Source: JBBROS01 sp965260995
Lineage (GTDB): Bacteria; Pseudomonadota; Alphaproteobacteria; Acetobacterales; Acetobacteraceae
Reading direction: 5' to 3'
Assembly: GCA_965260995.1 (NCBI GenBank)
Contig: CBDHCD010000003.1
Coordinates: forward strand, 372,001 to 436,000
DNA: 64,000 bases
Position 1 is the first letter of the stretch; every line of letters starts with the position of its first letter. The notes below the pieces were generated by a model, which saw only the letters and a program-made list of their open reading frames with translations, was not told the origin of the DNA and searched no databases. Of the stretch, positions 51,025-59,278 are shown piece by piece. A program made the position numbers and the translations under genes.

Positions 51025-53319
51025 ATGCAAACCGGCGGTTTGATCGTTCGCAACGGAGCGGCCTGGCCGCAGCGCGCCAACGAGGACATGGGGGCCGGCC
51101 CCGGCTGGTCGCTGCCCCCGCTCCAGGCCGAGCCCGGCGCCAAGCTGCGCGAGCTGTTCAACAGCTTCCTCCGCCGCCGCAAGCTCATCATCGTCAGCCT
51201 GGTCGCGCTCAACGCCGTCTCGTTCGTCGCCGTACACACCATCAAGCCCCGCTACACCGCGGAAGCGACGGTGATCATCGGCTCCCCCCGCGCCCAGGTG
51301 CTCGACCTCAAATCCGTCCTGGCCGGCCTCGGCGGCGACAGCGAAGCCATCGAGAGCGAGATCCAGCTTCTCCGCTCCCGCCGCGTCGCCCGCAGCGTCG
51401 TCGAGCGCCTCAACCTCGCCCAGAACGAGGATTTCAACCCGCCCAAGTCGCCGCCGGGCCCGATCTCGCGCTTCCGCGCGGGCGCCCGCGAGAAATGGGA
51501 CGAGCTCACGACCCGCTGGATACCGTTCTGGTCCCCCCTCAAGCCCGCCGCCGAGCCGGACGACGCCTTCGCCCACGACCCCGTCACCATCGCCACCGAG
51601 AACTTCCTCAAGCACCTCACGGTCTCGCCCAAGGGCCGCTCGCGCGTCGTCGCCGTCTCCGTTGACAGCCGTGACCCGGCCCTCGCCGCCGCCGCCGCCA
51701 ACGAGGTCGTCAACACCTACATCGCCAACCAGCTCAACGCCAAGCGCGAGGCCACCGCCAGCGCCCACAAGTGGCTCGAGGACCGCGTCGCCGAGATGCG
51801 CGAGCAGGTCATCAACGCCGACCAGGCCGTCGCCGCCTACCGCAAGCGCGCCGGCATCACCCAGGGCCGCACCGGCACCCTGCTGTCCGAGCAGATCTCC
51901 ACCCTCGGCGAGCAGGCCGTCCAGGCCCGCGTCGCCCGCGCCAACGCCGAGGCCCGCCTCAAGGCCATCCAGGGCGCGGCCGGCAGCGCCCGCCTCGACG
52001 GCATGCCGGAAGTCCAGGCCTCGCCCACCATCCAGGCCCTCCGCGCCCAGGAAAGCGCCCTCCTCGCCCAGGCCGCCGACCTGTCGCGCACCTACGGCGA
52101 CCAGTATCCTAAGGTCGGCTCGATCCGCTCCGCCGCCGGCGCCATCCAGGGCCGCATCCGCGCCGAGATCGGCGACGTCGTCGCCTCCCTCAAGGAGCAG
52201 GCCCGCACCGCCGAGGCCCGCGAAGCCTCGCTCAACGCCAACCTCGCCGCCCTGCGCCAGGACGTGAACACCGGCACCGAGAGCGAAGTCGAGCTGCGCG
52301 CCCTGCAGCACGAGGCCGAAGCCAATCGCGCCCTCTACGACCGCCTGCTGGCCCGCTCGCGCGAGACTAATGTGGAAAGCGGCCTGCAGCAGGCCGATGC
52401 CCAAATGGTCTCGGCCGCCGACACGCCGCAGACCCCCTCGTTCCCGAACCCGGCCATCATCCTGCCCATCTTCTTCGTCGCCAGCTGCATCGCCACCGTC
52501 CTCCTGGTCTTCGCCGTCGAGACCCTCGACAACGGCTTCTCCAGCCTCGAGCAGGTCGAGCAGTCCCTCGGCATCGGCGCCCTCGGCGTCGTGCCGCGGC
52601 TGAAACGCGGCGCCAGCGGCCGGCGTGAGCTCGCCAGCTATCAGTTGGAACGCTCGCAATCCGCCTACGGCGAGGCGGTCCGCAGCCTCTACACCAGCCT
52701 CATGCTCTCCGGAGCCGAGCAGACGCCCAAGGTCATCCTCGTCACCTCCGCCATGCCCGGCGAAGGCCGCTCCTCCATCGTCCTCTCCCTCGCCCGCCTC
52801 ATGGCAAGCTGCGGCAAGCGCGTCGTCGTCGTCGACTGCGACTTCCGCCGCCCCGCCCTGCACAAGGCGTTCGGTGGCTCGCAGAGCCCCGGCCTGGTCG
52901 AATGCCTGTCCGGCAAGGCCCAGGTCCAGGACATGCTGCAGAGCGACACCGTCTCCCCCGCCTACCTGGTCGCCTCCGGCTCCGTCGGCCGCGTCGCCCC
53001 CGACCTGCTCGGCTCCGAGGAGATGAAGCGCGTCCTGCAGAAGCTGTCCGACCGCTTCGACCTCGTCCTGCTCGACTCCTCCCCTGTCCTCGCCGTGTCC
53101 GACACCCGCCACCTCTGCCGCCTGGCCGACAAGACCGTCTTCGTGGTCCGCTGGCAGGACACCCGCCGCCAGGCTGTCACGGCCGCGCTGCGCCAGGTCC
53201 TGGAAGCGGGCGGCAGCCTCGCCGGCATCCTGCTGTCGATGGTCGACCTCAAGCAGTACTCGAAACATTCCACCACAGGGTTTTACCAACGCCGCATCGG
53301 CCTTTATCTCAGTGAGTGA
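51025..53319 (+). CDS. GumC/Wzc-like polysaccharide co-polymerase with BY-kinase-like domain (altered Walker A)
   Basis: The product is 764 residues. TM1 lies near residues 55-75, a periplasmic Wzz domain with long coiled coils spans about 230-470, and a Pro-rich TM2 lies near 475-500. A cytoplasmic kinase-like domain covers about 545-750. Walker A reads PGEGRSS, with Arg where bacterial tyrosine kinases have Lys. Walker A' VVVVDCDFRRP and Walker B-type LVLLDSSPVL are present. The C-terminal tail has three Tyr (KQYSKH, GFYQRR, GLYLSE). It would control chain length. A GAGGAA Shine-Dalgarno supports the start. Confidence 0.9.
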   Translation: MQTGGLIVRNGAAWPQRANEDMGAGPGWSLPPLQAEPGAKLRELFNSFLRRRKLIIVSLVALNAVSFVAVHTIKPRYTAEATVIIGSPRAQVLDLKSVLAGLGGDSEAIESEIQLLRSRRVARSVVERLNLAQNEDFNPPKSPPGPISRFRAGAREKWDELTTRWIPFWSPLKPAAEPDDAFAHDPVTIATENFLKHLTVSPKGRSRVVAVSVDSRDPALAAAAANEVVNTYIANQLNAKREATASAHKWLEDRVAEMREQVINADQAVAAYRKRAGITQGRTGTLLSEQISTLGEQAVQARVARANAEARLKAIQGAAGSARLDGMPEVQASPTIQALRAQESALLAQAADLSRTYGDQYPKVGSIRSAAGAIQGRIRAEIGDVVASLKEQARTAEAREASLNANLAALRQDVNTGTESEVELRALQHEAEANRALYDRLLARSRETNVESGLQQADAQMVSAADTPQTPSFPNPAIILPIFFVASCIATVLLVFAVETLDNGFSSLEQVEQSLGIGALGVVPRLKRGASGRRELASYQLERSQSAYGEAVRSLYTSLMLSGAEQTPKVILVTSAMPGEGRSSIVLSLARLMASCGKRVVVVDCDFRRPALHKAFGGSQSPGLVECLSGKAQVQDMLQSDTVSPAYLVASGSVGRVAPDLLGSEEMKRVLQKLSDRFDLVLLDSSPVLAVSDTRHLCRLADKTVFVVRWQDTRRQAVTAALRQVLEAGGSLAGILLSMVDLKQYSKHSTTGFYQRRIGLYLSE

Positions 53320-53369
53320 ACGCCCATCGAGCCAACCCGAACGACCTCACCACTGAAGCGAGTGGCCCC

Positions 53370-54563
53370 ATGCGCCTAGCCCTGCTGATGAACTTCATCG
53401 CCCCATATCGCGTGCCGTTGCTCGAAGCCCTGCGCGACCGGGTCGGCGAACTCCGGGTCATGATCTCCACGCCCATGGAGCGCGACCGCTCCTGGACCCC
53501 GGACTGGGGCACCCTGGACGTGGTCGTGCAACGCAACCTCTCCGTGCGGCGCCCCTACAAGTCCACCGTCGGCTTCAGCCGCCAGCTCGAGATCCACGTC
53601 CCATACGACACGCTCGGCCAGCTGGCCGCCTACCAGCCCGAAGCCGTCATCTCGGGCGAGCTGGGCGCGCGCAGCCTCCAGGCCGCTCTCTACAAGCTCG
53701 CCCACCCCCGCACCCCGTTCCTGATCTGGGCCACCCTGTCCGAGCATAGCGAGCGTGATTGGGGCCGCGCCCGCCGCCTGCTCCGCCGCTTCATCCTCGG
53801 CCGCGCCGATGGCGTCCTGGTCAACGGCGAGAGCGGCGCGCGCTACATCGCCCGCTTCGGCATCCCGGACGACCGCATCTTCCGCCTCAACCAGCCCGTC
53901 GATGTCGCCTTGTTCGCCGGCCAGCGCCGCACCCGCCCCGACGACGCCGTCTCCCGTCTGCTGTTCTCCGGCATGCTGAACCACCGCAAGGGCGTCGAGC
54001 CGTTCGCCCAAGCACTCGACGCCTGGGCCGCCGCCAACCCGGCCCGCCGGATCGAGATGTGGTGGCTCGGCGACGGCGAGCTGGGCGACGGCCTCGCCGC
54101 CCGCGCCCTGCCCCCCAATCTCTCCTACCGCTTCTTCGGCCACGTCCCCTACGCCGACCTGCCGGGCATCTACGCCCAGGCCGATCTGCTCGCCTTTCCC
54201 TCCCTGCTCGATGAATGGGGCTTGGTCGTCAACGAGGCGATGGCCACCGGCCTGCCGGTGCTCGGCAGCATCTACGCCCAGGCCGTCGAGGAGCTCGTCG
54301 TCGACGGCACCAACGGCTGGGTGTTCGATCCCCTGTTGCCGGCCTCCCTCGAAACCGCCCTCGACCGCGCCCTGACCACCCCGCCCGACCGCTTGCCCGC
54401 CATGCGCGCCGCCGCCCGGGAGCGCATCATGAGCCTCACCCCGGCTTCCGCCGCCGACTGCATCGCCCGTGCCCTCCGCGTGCTGCGTGCCGACTCGTCC
54501 ATCAAGCCCAAGCCCGGCCAGCACGCCGCGGTCGCGGGCTTCGGTCAGGGCAAGGCCGGATGA
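53370..54563 (+). CDS. GT4 family glycosyltransferase
   Basis: The product is 397 residues from ATG 53370 (MRLALLMNFIAPY); an upstream in-frame start at 53316 lacks conservation. The GT-B C-terminal domain has LLFSGMLNHRKG, WWLGDGELGDGL and PSLLDEWGLVVNEA (EX7E donor motif). It lies 50 bp after the Wzc-like gene. Its stop overlaps the DM9 gene start by 4 bp (ATGA), so the two are likely translated together. Confidence 0.87.
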   Translation: MRLALLMNFIAPYRVPLLEALRDRVGELRVMISTPMERDRSWTPDWGTLDVVVQRNLSVRRPYKSTVGFSRQLEIHVPYDTLGQLAAYQPEAVISGELGARSLQAALYKLAHPRTPFLIWATLSEHSERDWGRARRLLRRFILGRADGVLVNGESGARYIARFGIPDDRIFRLNQPVDVALFAGQRRTRPDDAVSRLLFSGMLNHRKGVEPFAQALDAWAAANPARRIEMWWLGDGELGDGLAARALPPNLSYRFFGHVPYADLPGIYAQADLLAFPSLLDEWGLVVNEAMATGLPVLGSIYAQAVEELVVDGTNGWVFDPLLPASLETALDRALTTPPDRLPAMRAAARERIMSLTPASAADCIARALRVLRADSSIKPKPGQHAAVAGFGQGKAG

Positions 54564-55579
54564 CCCACGCCCGGCACGCCGCCGTGCACGTCATGCGCCC
54601 GCCCCCCCCGATCATCGACGTGCACCAGGTCTCCTGGTGGCGTAGGATCGGCATCGGCCTCGGCGCGGCCGCGTTGCTGGCAGGCTCGGCCTGGCTGCTC
54701 CTCGCCGCCGCCTCGGCCTCCGCCGCCGCCGGCAGCGGCTGGCGCGCGTCCGGCGCGGGCGGGGAAGGTCAGGCGCTGCAGGACGCCGTGCCCGCCGGCC
54801 AGGAAGGCTCCACCGCCTTGTATCCCTGCCGCGCCATGATCAAGCACGACATGCACGTCGGCCGCATCCGCGCCGACTTCAACGGCTGCCACATCGGCTT
54901 TGACGGCCGCGAGATGGAGATCGCCCCCTTCGATCTCCTCGTCAGCACTTGGGGGTCCGGCACCTCCGGCAACGCCTTCGTCGGCGGCTCCGAACGGGCC
55001 GCCGGGGCCGAGACGCCGTTCGAGATGGCGTCGCTCCAGGTCTGCCGCGCCGCCTACCAGGGCGGCGTCCACCCCGGCCAATCCAAGGCCGGCGAGAAGG
55101 GCTGCAACTTCGGCTTCGGCGGCAAGAAGATCGTCGCCCAGACCTACGAGGTCCTTCAGGACGCGCCCTGGCTCACCTGGAGCCTCGCGTCCGCCCGCAA
55201 CCTGCCCGACACCGCCATCGTCGGCGGCAGCGAAGGCGGCGAGCCGTTCTACGTCTGCCGCGCCGCGGACCGCAACGGCCTGCATCCCGGCAAGATCAAG
55301 CGCAACGCGCCGGGCTGCAGCATCGTGTCCGAGGGACGGGAAGCCATCGCCGAACGGTTCGAGGCCCTCAACGGCCGCTGGATCACCGGCCGCGCCGGCG
55401 TCGTGCCCGTCGCCGCCTACCCGGCCGGCCGCGAAGCGGGCAACGCCCAGTACATCTGCCGCGGCGTCACTCGCGAAGGCACCCAGGTCGGCAAGGTCGA
55501 CGACTCCCTCGGCGGTTGCCATATCGGCATGACCGGCTCCGAAGTCGTCCTCAAGGAATACGAGGTGCTGTCCCAATAA
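54560..55579 (+). CDS. Membrane-anchored protein with four DM9 (DUF3421) lectin repeats
   Basis: The product is 339 residues. A single TM segment (about 28-52) is followed by four DM9 repeats at about 88-128, 160-200, 230-270 and 298-338. Each has a Cys pair spaced C-x19-C (90/110, 162/182, 233/253, 300/320) and ends in a YEVL-like element in two copies. DM9 proteins in bivalves are mannose-binding lectins, and many bacterial members are uncharacterised. A glycan-binding role in the periplasm is inferred. Near the N-terminus a run of eight C (54602-54609) encodes the Pro stretch. It is coupled to the upstream GT4 (ATGA). Confidence 0.8.
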   Translation: MTHARHAAVHVMRPPPPIIDVHQVSWWRRIGIGLGAAALLAGSAWLLLAAASASAAAGSGWRASGAGGEGQALQDAVPAGQEGSTALYPCRAMIKHDMHVGRIRADFNGCHIGFDGREMEIAPFDLLVSTWGSGTSGNAFVGGSERAAGAETPFEMASLQVCRAAYQGGVHPGQSKAGEKGCNFGFGGKKIVAQTYEVLQDAPWLTWSLASARNLPDTAIVGGSEGGEPFYVCRAADRNGLHPGKIKRNAPGCSIVSEGREAIAERFEALNGRWITGRAGVVPVAAYPAGREAGNAQYICRGVTREGTQVGKVDDSLGGCHIGMTGSEVVLKEYEVLSQ

Positions 55580-55658
55580 GCCCCCTCCCATCAAGCCCTG
55601 GCCACTAAGCCCTGGCCCGTGTCTTCCGGTCGCCCCGTCACGATAGGGACCCCATTCC

Positions 55659-57038
55659 TTGCACTTGCCGCGTCCCCCTCTCTCCGGTTCCGGCCCGCCT
55701 GCCGCGTTGAATCCCGTGTTCAGGGCGGCCAGCCATCGCGACGCCTGGGACACCCTCGCGCAAGGCCTGCAACGTCCCGGCGCGGTCATCGCCCTCACCG
55801 GCGCCGCCGGGGTTGGCAAGACCACCTTAGCCAACGCCGTCATCGCGGAGCAGGGTCCCGCCGCCGGCCCAGTCCGCCGGGTCAGCGGTGCCTCGCCCGA
55901 GGCGGCCGACATCGTCGAGGCCTGGCGCGGCCTCAAGCGCGCCGCCAGCACGCCCGAAGCCGTGCCGTTGCCCGCCGGCATCAGCGCCGTCGACGCCGCC
56001 AGGGGCGCGCAGTTCGGCATCCTGGTGATCGACGATGCCCACGACCTCGCCCCCGCGGCGCTGCAACGCCTCTCGGCTGCCTTGGCCAGCGAACCTGCCG
56101 GCCAGCGCCGCCCCCACCTGCTCCTCATCGCCCGGCCCGACCTCTGGTCCAAGCTCGCCGGCCCGACCTTCGCTGCCCTCCGCGACAGCATCACCGTGCG
56201 CGCCGTCCTGTTCCCGATGCCCTACGCCGAGGCCGAACGCTACGTCGAGCACCTGTTCGCCCTCACCGGCGCGTCCGCCCGCGCCGTCATGGCCGAGGAT
56301 GTGCTGCACGGCTTGATCGTCGGCGCCCAAGGCAACCTGCGCCAGATCAACGCCGGCCTCGGCCGCGCCCTCGCCGCCGTCCGCGGCCAACGGCCGGCGC
56401 CCGCCGCCTCACCCGCCCCCCCTGCTTCCCCACTGCCCGCGTCCCTGCTGCCCGAGCCGCCGCCGCGCCGCAGCCGCCTGCTCGCCGCCGCTTCCGTCCT
56501 GGCCGCCATCGGCCTAGCCGTCGCGGCCATGATCTTGCTGGAGCCGGGGCGGACCTGGATGGACGTCCGCCCCGACCCGCCGGAGCCGCCCCGAGCCGAC
56601 TCGGCCACCCTCCCGACCATCGTCCCTCCCCCCACGGCGGCCGAGCCGTCGCGTCTCGCCTCCACTCCGCGCCCGGCCCCGCTCACCGCCGCCCTCCCAT
56701 CGGCCGCACTGGGCCGCCCGCCCCAGGCCTCGCCACCGAGTCAGTCCCTCCCGGATGATGTCGTCGCCATGCTGCTCAAGCGCGGTGACGCCATGCTGGA
56801 GCTGAGGGACGTTTCGGCCGCCCGCCGCCTCTATGAGCGCGCCGCGAGGGCCGGCAGCGCCCGTGGCGCCTTGGCCCTCGGGGGCACGTATGACCCGGCC
56901 TTGCGCGCCGACGCGACCTGGGACCTCGAACCCGATCCCGGCATCGCCGCCGTCTGGTATCAGTTCGCCGCCACTCTCGGCAACGCCGACGCCCGCGCCC
57001 GCCTCGATCGCCTGACTCCGGGCAAGGCCGTCAAATGA
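55659..57038 (+). CDS. ExeA-like AAA ATPase with TM segment and C-terminal Sel1/TPR-like repeat tail
   Basis: The product is 459 residues from TTG 55659, with GTG 55716 as an alternative. Walker A is GAAGVGKTT at residues 48-56, and Walker B is ILVIDDAHDL at 121-130. A TM segment spans about 273-294, then a Pro-rich segment, then a repeat region from about 375 with RRLYERAARAGSARGALALG, as in Sel1-like repeats. ExeA-type ATPases assist secretion or cell-wall passage (ExeAB) or occur in exosortase clusters; neither is present here. The stop overlaps the TAXI gene (ATGA). Confidence 0.75.
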   Translation: MHLPRPPLSGSGPPAALNPVFRAASHRDAWDTLAQGLQRPGAVIALTGAAGVGKTTLANAVIAEQGPAAGPVRRVSGASPEAADIVEAWRGLKRAASTPEAVPLPAGISAVDAARGAQFGILVIDDAHDLAPAALQRLSAALASEPAGQRRPHLLLIARPDLWSKLAGPTFAALRDSITVRAVLFPMPYAEAERYVEHLFALTGASARAVMAEDVLHGLIVGAQGNLRQINAGLGRALAAVRGQRPAPAASPAPPASPLPASLLPEPPPRRSRLLAAASVLAAIGLAVAAMILLEPGRTWMDVRPDPPEPPRADSATLPTIVPPPTAAEPSRLASTPRPAPLTAALPSAALGRPPQASPPSQSLPDDVVAMLLKRGDAMLELRDVSAARRLYERAARAGSARGALALGGTYDPALRADATWDLEPDPGIAAVWYQFAATLGNADARARLDRLTPGKAVK

Positions 57039-58051
57039 CGCCGCCCGTCCGGCGCACCCCGTCCCGCGCGCGCCGCCTTCGCCTCGCCCTCCTGTTCTCA
57101 ATGGCCGTGCCGCTCGCCGGATTCCTGTCGTTGATCGCCCCCGCCTCCGCCCAGCCGCGCGTGCAATCCACCGCGCCCGCGGTGATCGGCGTCGTCTCCG
57201 GCGGCGTCGACGGCACCTATATCCGCATCGCCGCCGACCTCGCCGCCGTGCTCGACGGCCCCCAGCTTCGCGTGGTGCCCATAATCGGCAAAGGCTCCGT
57301 GCAGAACATCGACGACATCCTTCACCTGCGCGGCACCGACATCGGCATCGTCCAGTCCGACGTCCTCGCCTATCTCCGCACCCATCCCGTCGTGCTCGGC
57401 GCTGCCCGCGCCATCGGTTACATCGCCAAGCTGTACGACGAGGAGGTCCACATCCTGGCCCGCCCCGGCATCGCCAGCCTGAACGACCTCGCCGGCCGCG
57501 CCGTCAACGTCGACGGCGCCGGCAGCGGCACGGCCCTCACCGCCTCCATCCTCTTCGAAAGCCTCGGCCTCGCCGTGCAGGTTAGGAACGACGACCAGGC
57601 CACCGCTCTCGGCAAGCTCCGCCGCGGCGAGATCGACGCCCTGGTTTACGTCGCCGGCAAGCCCGCCCGGCTGTTCACCACCCTGCCGACGGACACCGGC
57701 CTGCACCTGCTGCCGATCCCGATGACCTCCGCCCTGATCCAAGCCTACGTCCCCTCGCGCCTCGATCATGCCGATTACCCGGCCCTGCTCGCGGATGACG
57801 CGAGCGTCGAGACGGTCGCTGTGGGCGCCGTGCTGGCGGTCTTCCTGTGGCCGCGCAACAGCGACCGCTACCGGACCGTCGCCCGCTTCGTCGACGCCTT
57901 CTTCAATTCTTTCGCGCAGTTCCGCCAACCGCCGCGCCACCCGAAATGGCGCGAGGTGAACCTGGAAGCCCAGGTGCCCGGCTGGACCCGCTTCCCGGCC
58001 GCCGCCGAGTGGCTGCAACGACGCGCCGATACCCCCACGCCCCAACGTTAG
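57035..58051 (+). CDS. TAXI family TRAP solute receptor (orphan)
   Basis: The product is 338 residues with a signal peptide (about 1-35, a hydrophobic stretch ending in an Ala-rich cleavage site). The mature fold shows VIGVVSGGVDGTYIRIAADL, VPIIGKGSVQNIDDI and a second lobe from DLAGRAVNVDGAGSGTAL, all TAXI (TRAP-associated extracytoplasmic immunogenic) features. TAXI receptors normally work with a fused TRAP permease, but none is in the window. It overlaps the ATPase gene by 4 bp, suggesting co-expression and possibly a sensory rather than transport role. Confidence 0.82.
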   Translation: MTPPVRRTPSRARRLRLALLFSMAVPLAGFLSLIAPASAQPRVQSTAPAVIGVVSGGVDGTYIRIAADLAAVLDGPQLRVVPIIGKGSVQNIDDILHLRGTDIGIVQSDVLAYLRTHPVVLGAARAIGYIAKLYDEEVHILARPGIASLNDLAGRAVNVDGAGSGTALTASILFESLGLAVQVRNDDQATALGKLRRGEIDALVYVAGKPARLFTTLPTDTGLHLLPIPMTSALIQAYVPSRLDHADYPALLADDASVETVAVGAVLAVFLWPRNSDRYRTVARFVDAFFNSFAQFRQPPRHPKWREVNLEAQVPGWTRFPAAAEWLQRRADTPTPQR

Positions 58052-58062
58052 GGTGATTTCAG

Positions 58063-58099
58063 CTCAGTCGAACGCAGTCTCGCGTTCGACGGAACTGAG
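58063..58099 (+). terminator. Bulged hairpin downstream of the TAXI gene
   Basis: CTCAGTCGAACGC pairs with GCGTTCG and ACTGAG, with a 5-nt bulge on the right arm and a 6-nt loop. It starts 12 nt after the TAXI stop. There is no T-tract, so termination would be weak or Rho-assisted. Confidence 0.4.
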
Positions 58100-58404
58100 C
58101 GACTGCGCGGAACAAAGGCTGGAACGACTTCGCGCAAGGTAACAACGCTCCAAGCCTGGTCCCCCGAATACCTGTCTGCCCATCGCCGGCCCACGCCTGC
58201 GCACTTATCATAATGCCCGCCGCGCCCCCATCCTTTTGAAACTGCACGCCAAAGCCAAGTGAAACGTACGAAAATATCACGTGATTGTGATGGCATATGT
58301 TTGGTATTGTTACGGCGTTCGTTTGAAGCTATCAGTCATCCCCGGCTCGAAATGAACACATCGCGCGCGAGGCCGAACTCGTCTCATTTTTTGCGACTAG
58401 GCTC

Positions 58405-58433
58405 TTGTCAAAAATGTTTTCGTTCCGTATACG
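58405..58433 (+). promoter_or_regulatory. Sigma70-type promoter of the LuxR gene with CGTTCCGTA direct repeat
   Basis: TTGTCA (58405-58410) is followed after 17 bp by TATACG (58428-58433), a near-consensus promoter. Two copies of CGTTCCGTA (58421-58429, 58432-58440) overlap the -10 with an 11-bp period, so a bound regulator could block initiation. Transcription would start near 58440, before the ATG at 58464 and too close for the GTG at 58443. Confidence 0.6.
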
Positions 58434-58463
58434 TTCCGTAGTGTGAGGCTGGGGGTTTCTTCC

Positions 58464-59261
58464 ATGAGCATCGGTTCCGTAGCGATCAGTGATCCGGCGC
58501 GCCTGTGCCGGGAAGGCCTGCAGCATCTCCTGGCCGCGTCGCAGTTCAGCGTCTCCGTCGTCGGTGAGACCTTGACCGACGTCTTCGCCATCCCCCCGTG
58601 CCCGGCCGCGCTCGACCTCGTGATCTGCCGCCTCGGTCGGGACGCCGACGTTCACGCCGAGCTCGCCGAGATGCGGCGCGCCAAGGATGACAACCCGGGC
58701 CTGCGCTTCGTCGTGCTGTCCGATGTGCTGGACCGCGACCTGCTCCAGCGCGCCATCGCCGCCGGGGCCGACGCGGTGCTGTCGATGGACATTTCGCCGG
58801 AGATCCTGCATCGCGCGCTCGAGTTCGTCATGCTCGGGCAGCAGATGTTCCCGGCCCTCGTCGCCGATGCAGGGATGAGCCAGAATCCCGATCTCATCCC
58901 CTTCCCGCGCCGCTGCATCGCTCCCGTCGCCGTGCCCGCCCCCGAGCCGCGCGACGCCCCGGCCCGTCTGCTCCTGCCCGTTCCCGACCGCGGCGGCGAC
59001 GTCTCGTTATCGGACCGCGAAGCGCAGATCCTGCAATGCCTGGTCAACGGCGCGTCCAACAAGCTGATCGCCCGCGATCTCGACATCACCGAGGCCACCG
59101 TCAAAGTCCACATCAAGGGCCTGCTGCGCAAGGTCCGCGTCAACAACCGGACCCAGGCCGCGATTTGGGGCGTGACCAACGGTGTCGCCCTGGAACGCAA
59201 GCAGCACCCGGTGCCGGACCTCTCCGTGGTCGAGGCCTTTCCCCGGCGGGCCGCCCAGTAG
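58464..59261 (+). CDS. LuxR-family regulator with degenerate receiver domain
   Basis: The product is 265 residues from ATG 58464 with a G-rich Shine-Dalgarno. The receiver-like domain (about 1-125) has Arg56 where the phospho-acceptor Asp is expected (LDLVICRLG) and Met108 where the conserved Lys is expected (AVLSMD). A long linker follows. A C-terminal LuxR helix-turn-helix covers about 180-240 (LSDREAQILQCLVNG, ITEATVKVHIKGLLRK). Phosphorylation-independent regulation is inferred. It precedes the first beta-helix gene by 17 bp and is probably co-transcribed with it. Confidence 0.85.
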   Translation: MSIGSVAISDPARLCREGLQHLLAASQFSVSVVGETLTDVFAIPPCPAALDLVICRLGRDADVHAELAEMRRAKDDNPGLRFVVLSDVLDRDLLQRAIAAGADAVLSMDISPEILHRALEFVMLGQQMFPALVADAGMSQNPDLIPFPRRCIAPVAVPAPEPRDAPARLLLPVPDRGGDVSLSDREAQILQCLVNGASNKLIARDLDITEATVKVHIKGLLRKVRVNNRTQAAIWGVTNGVALERKQHPVPDLSVVEAFPRRAAQ

Positions 59262-59278
59262 GCGTCCTCCGCGCCCGG

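Larger units (their letters stand above)
58052..58463. other. Intergenic region with hairpin and promoter
   Basis: This is 412 bp. It holds a hairpin just after the TAXI gene and a promoter with an operator-like repeat just before the LuxR gene. It is AT-richer than its surroundings from about 58255 to 58440. No coding sequence was accepted. Confidence 0.55.

Noticed and set aside
50803..53289. An 828-codon minus-strand frame opposite the Wzc-like gene
   Set aside because: It is Gly/Ala/Asp-rich with no domain; the plus strand encodes a full Wzz/BY-kinase protein.
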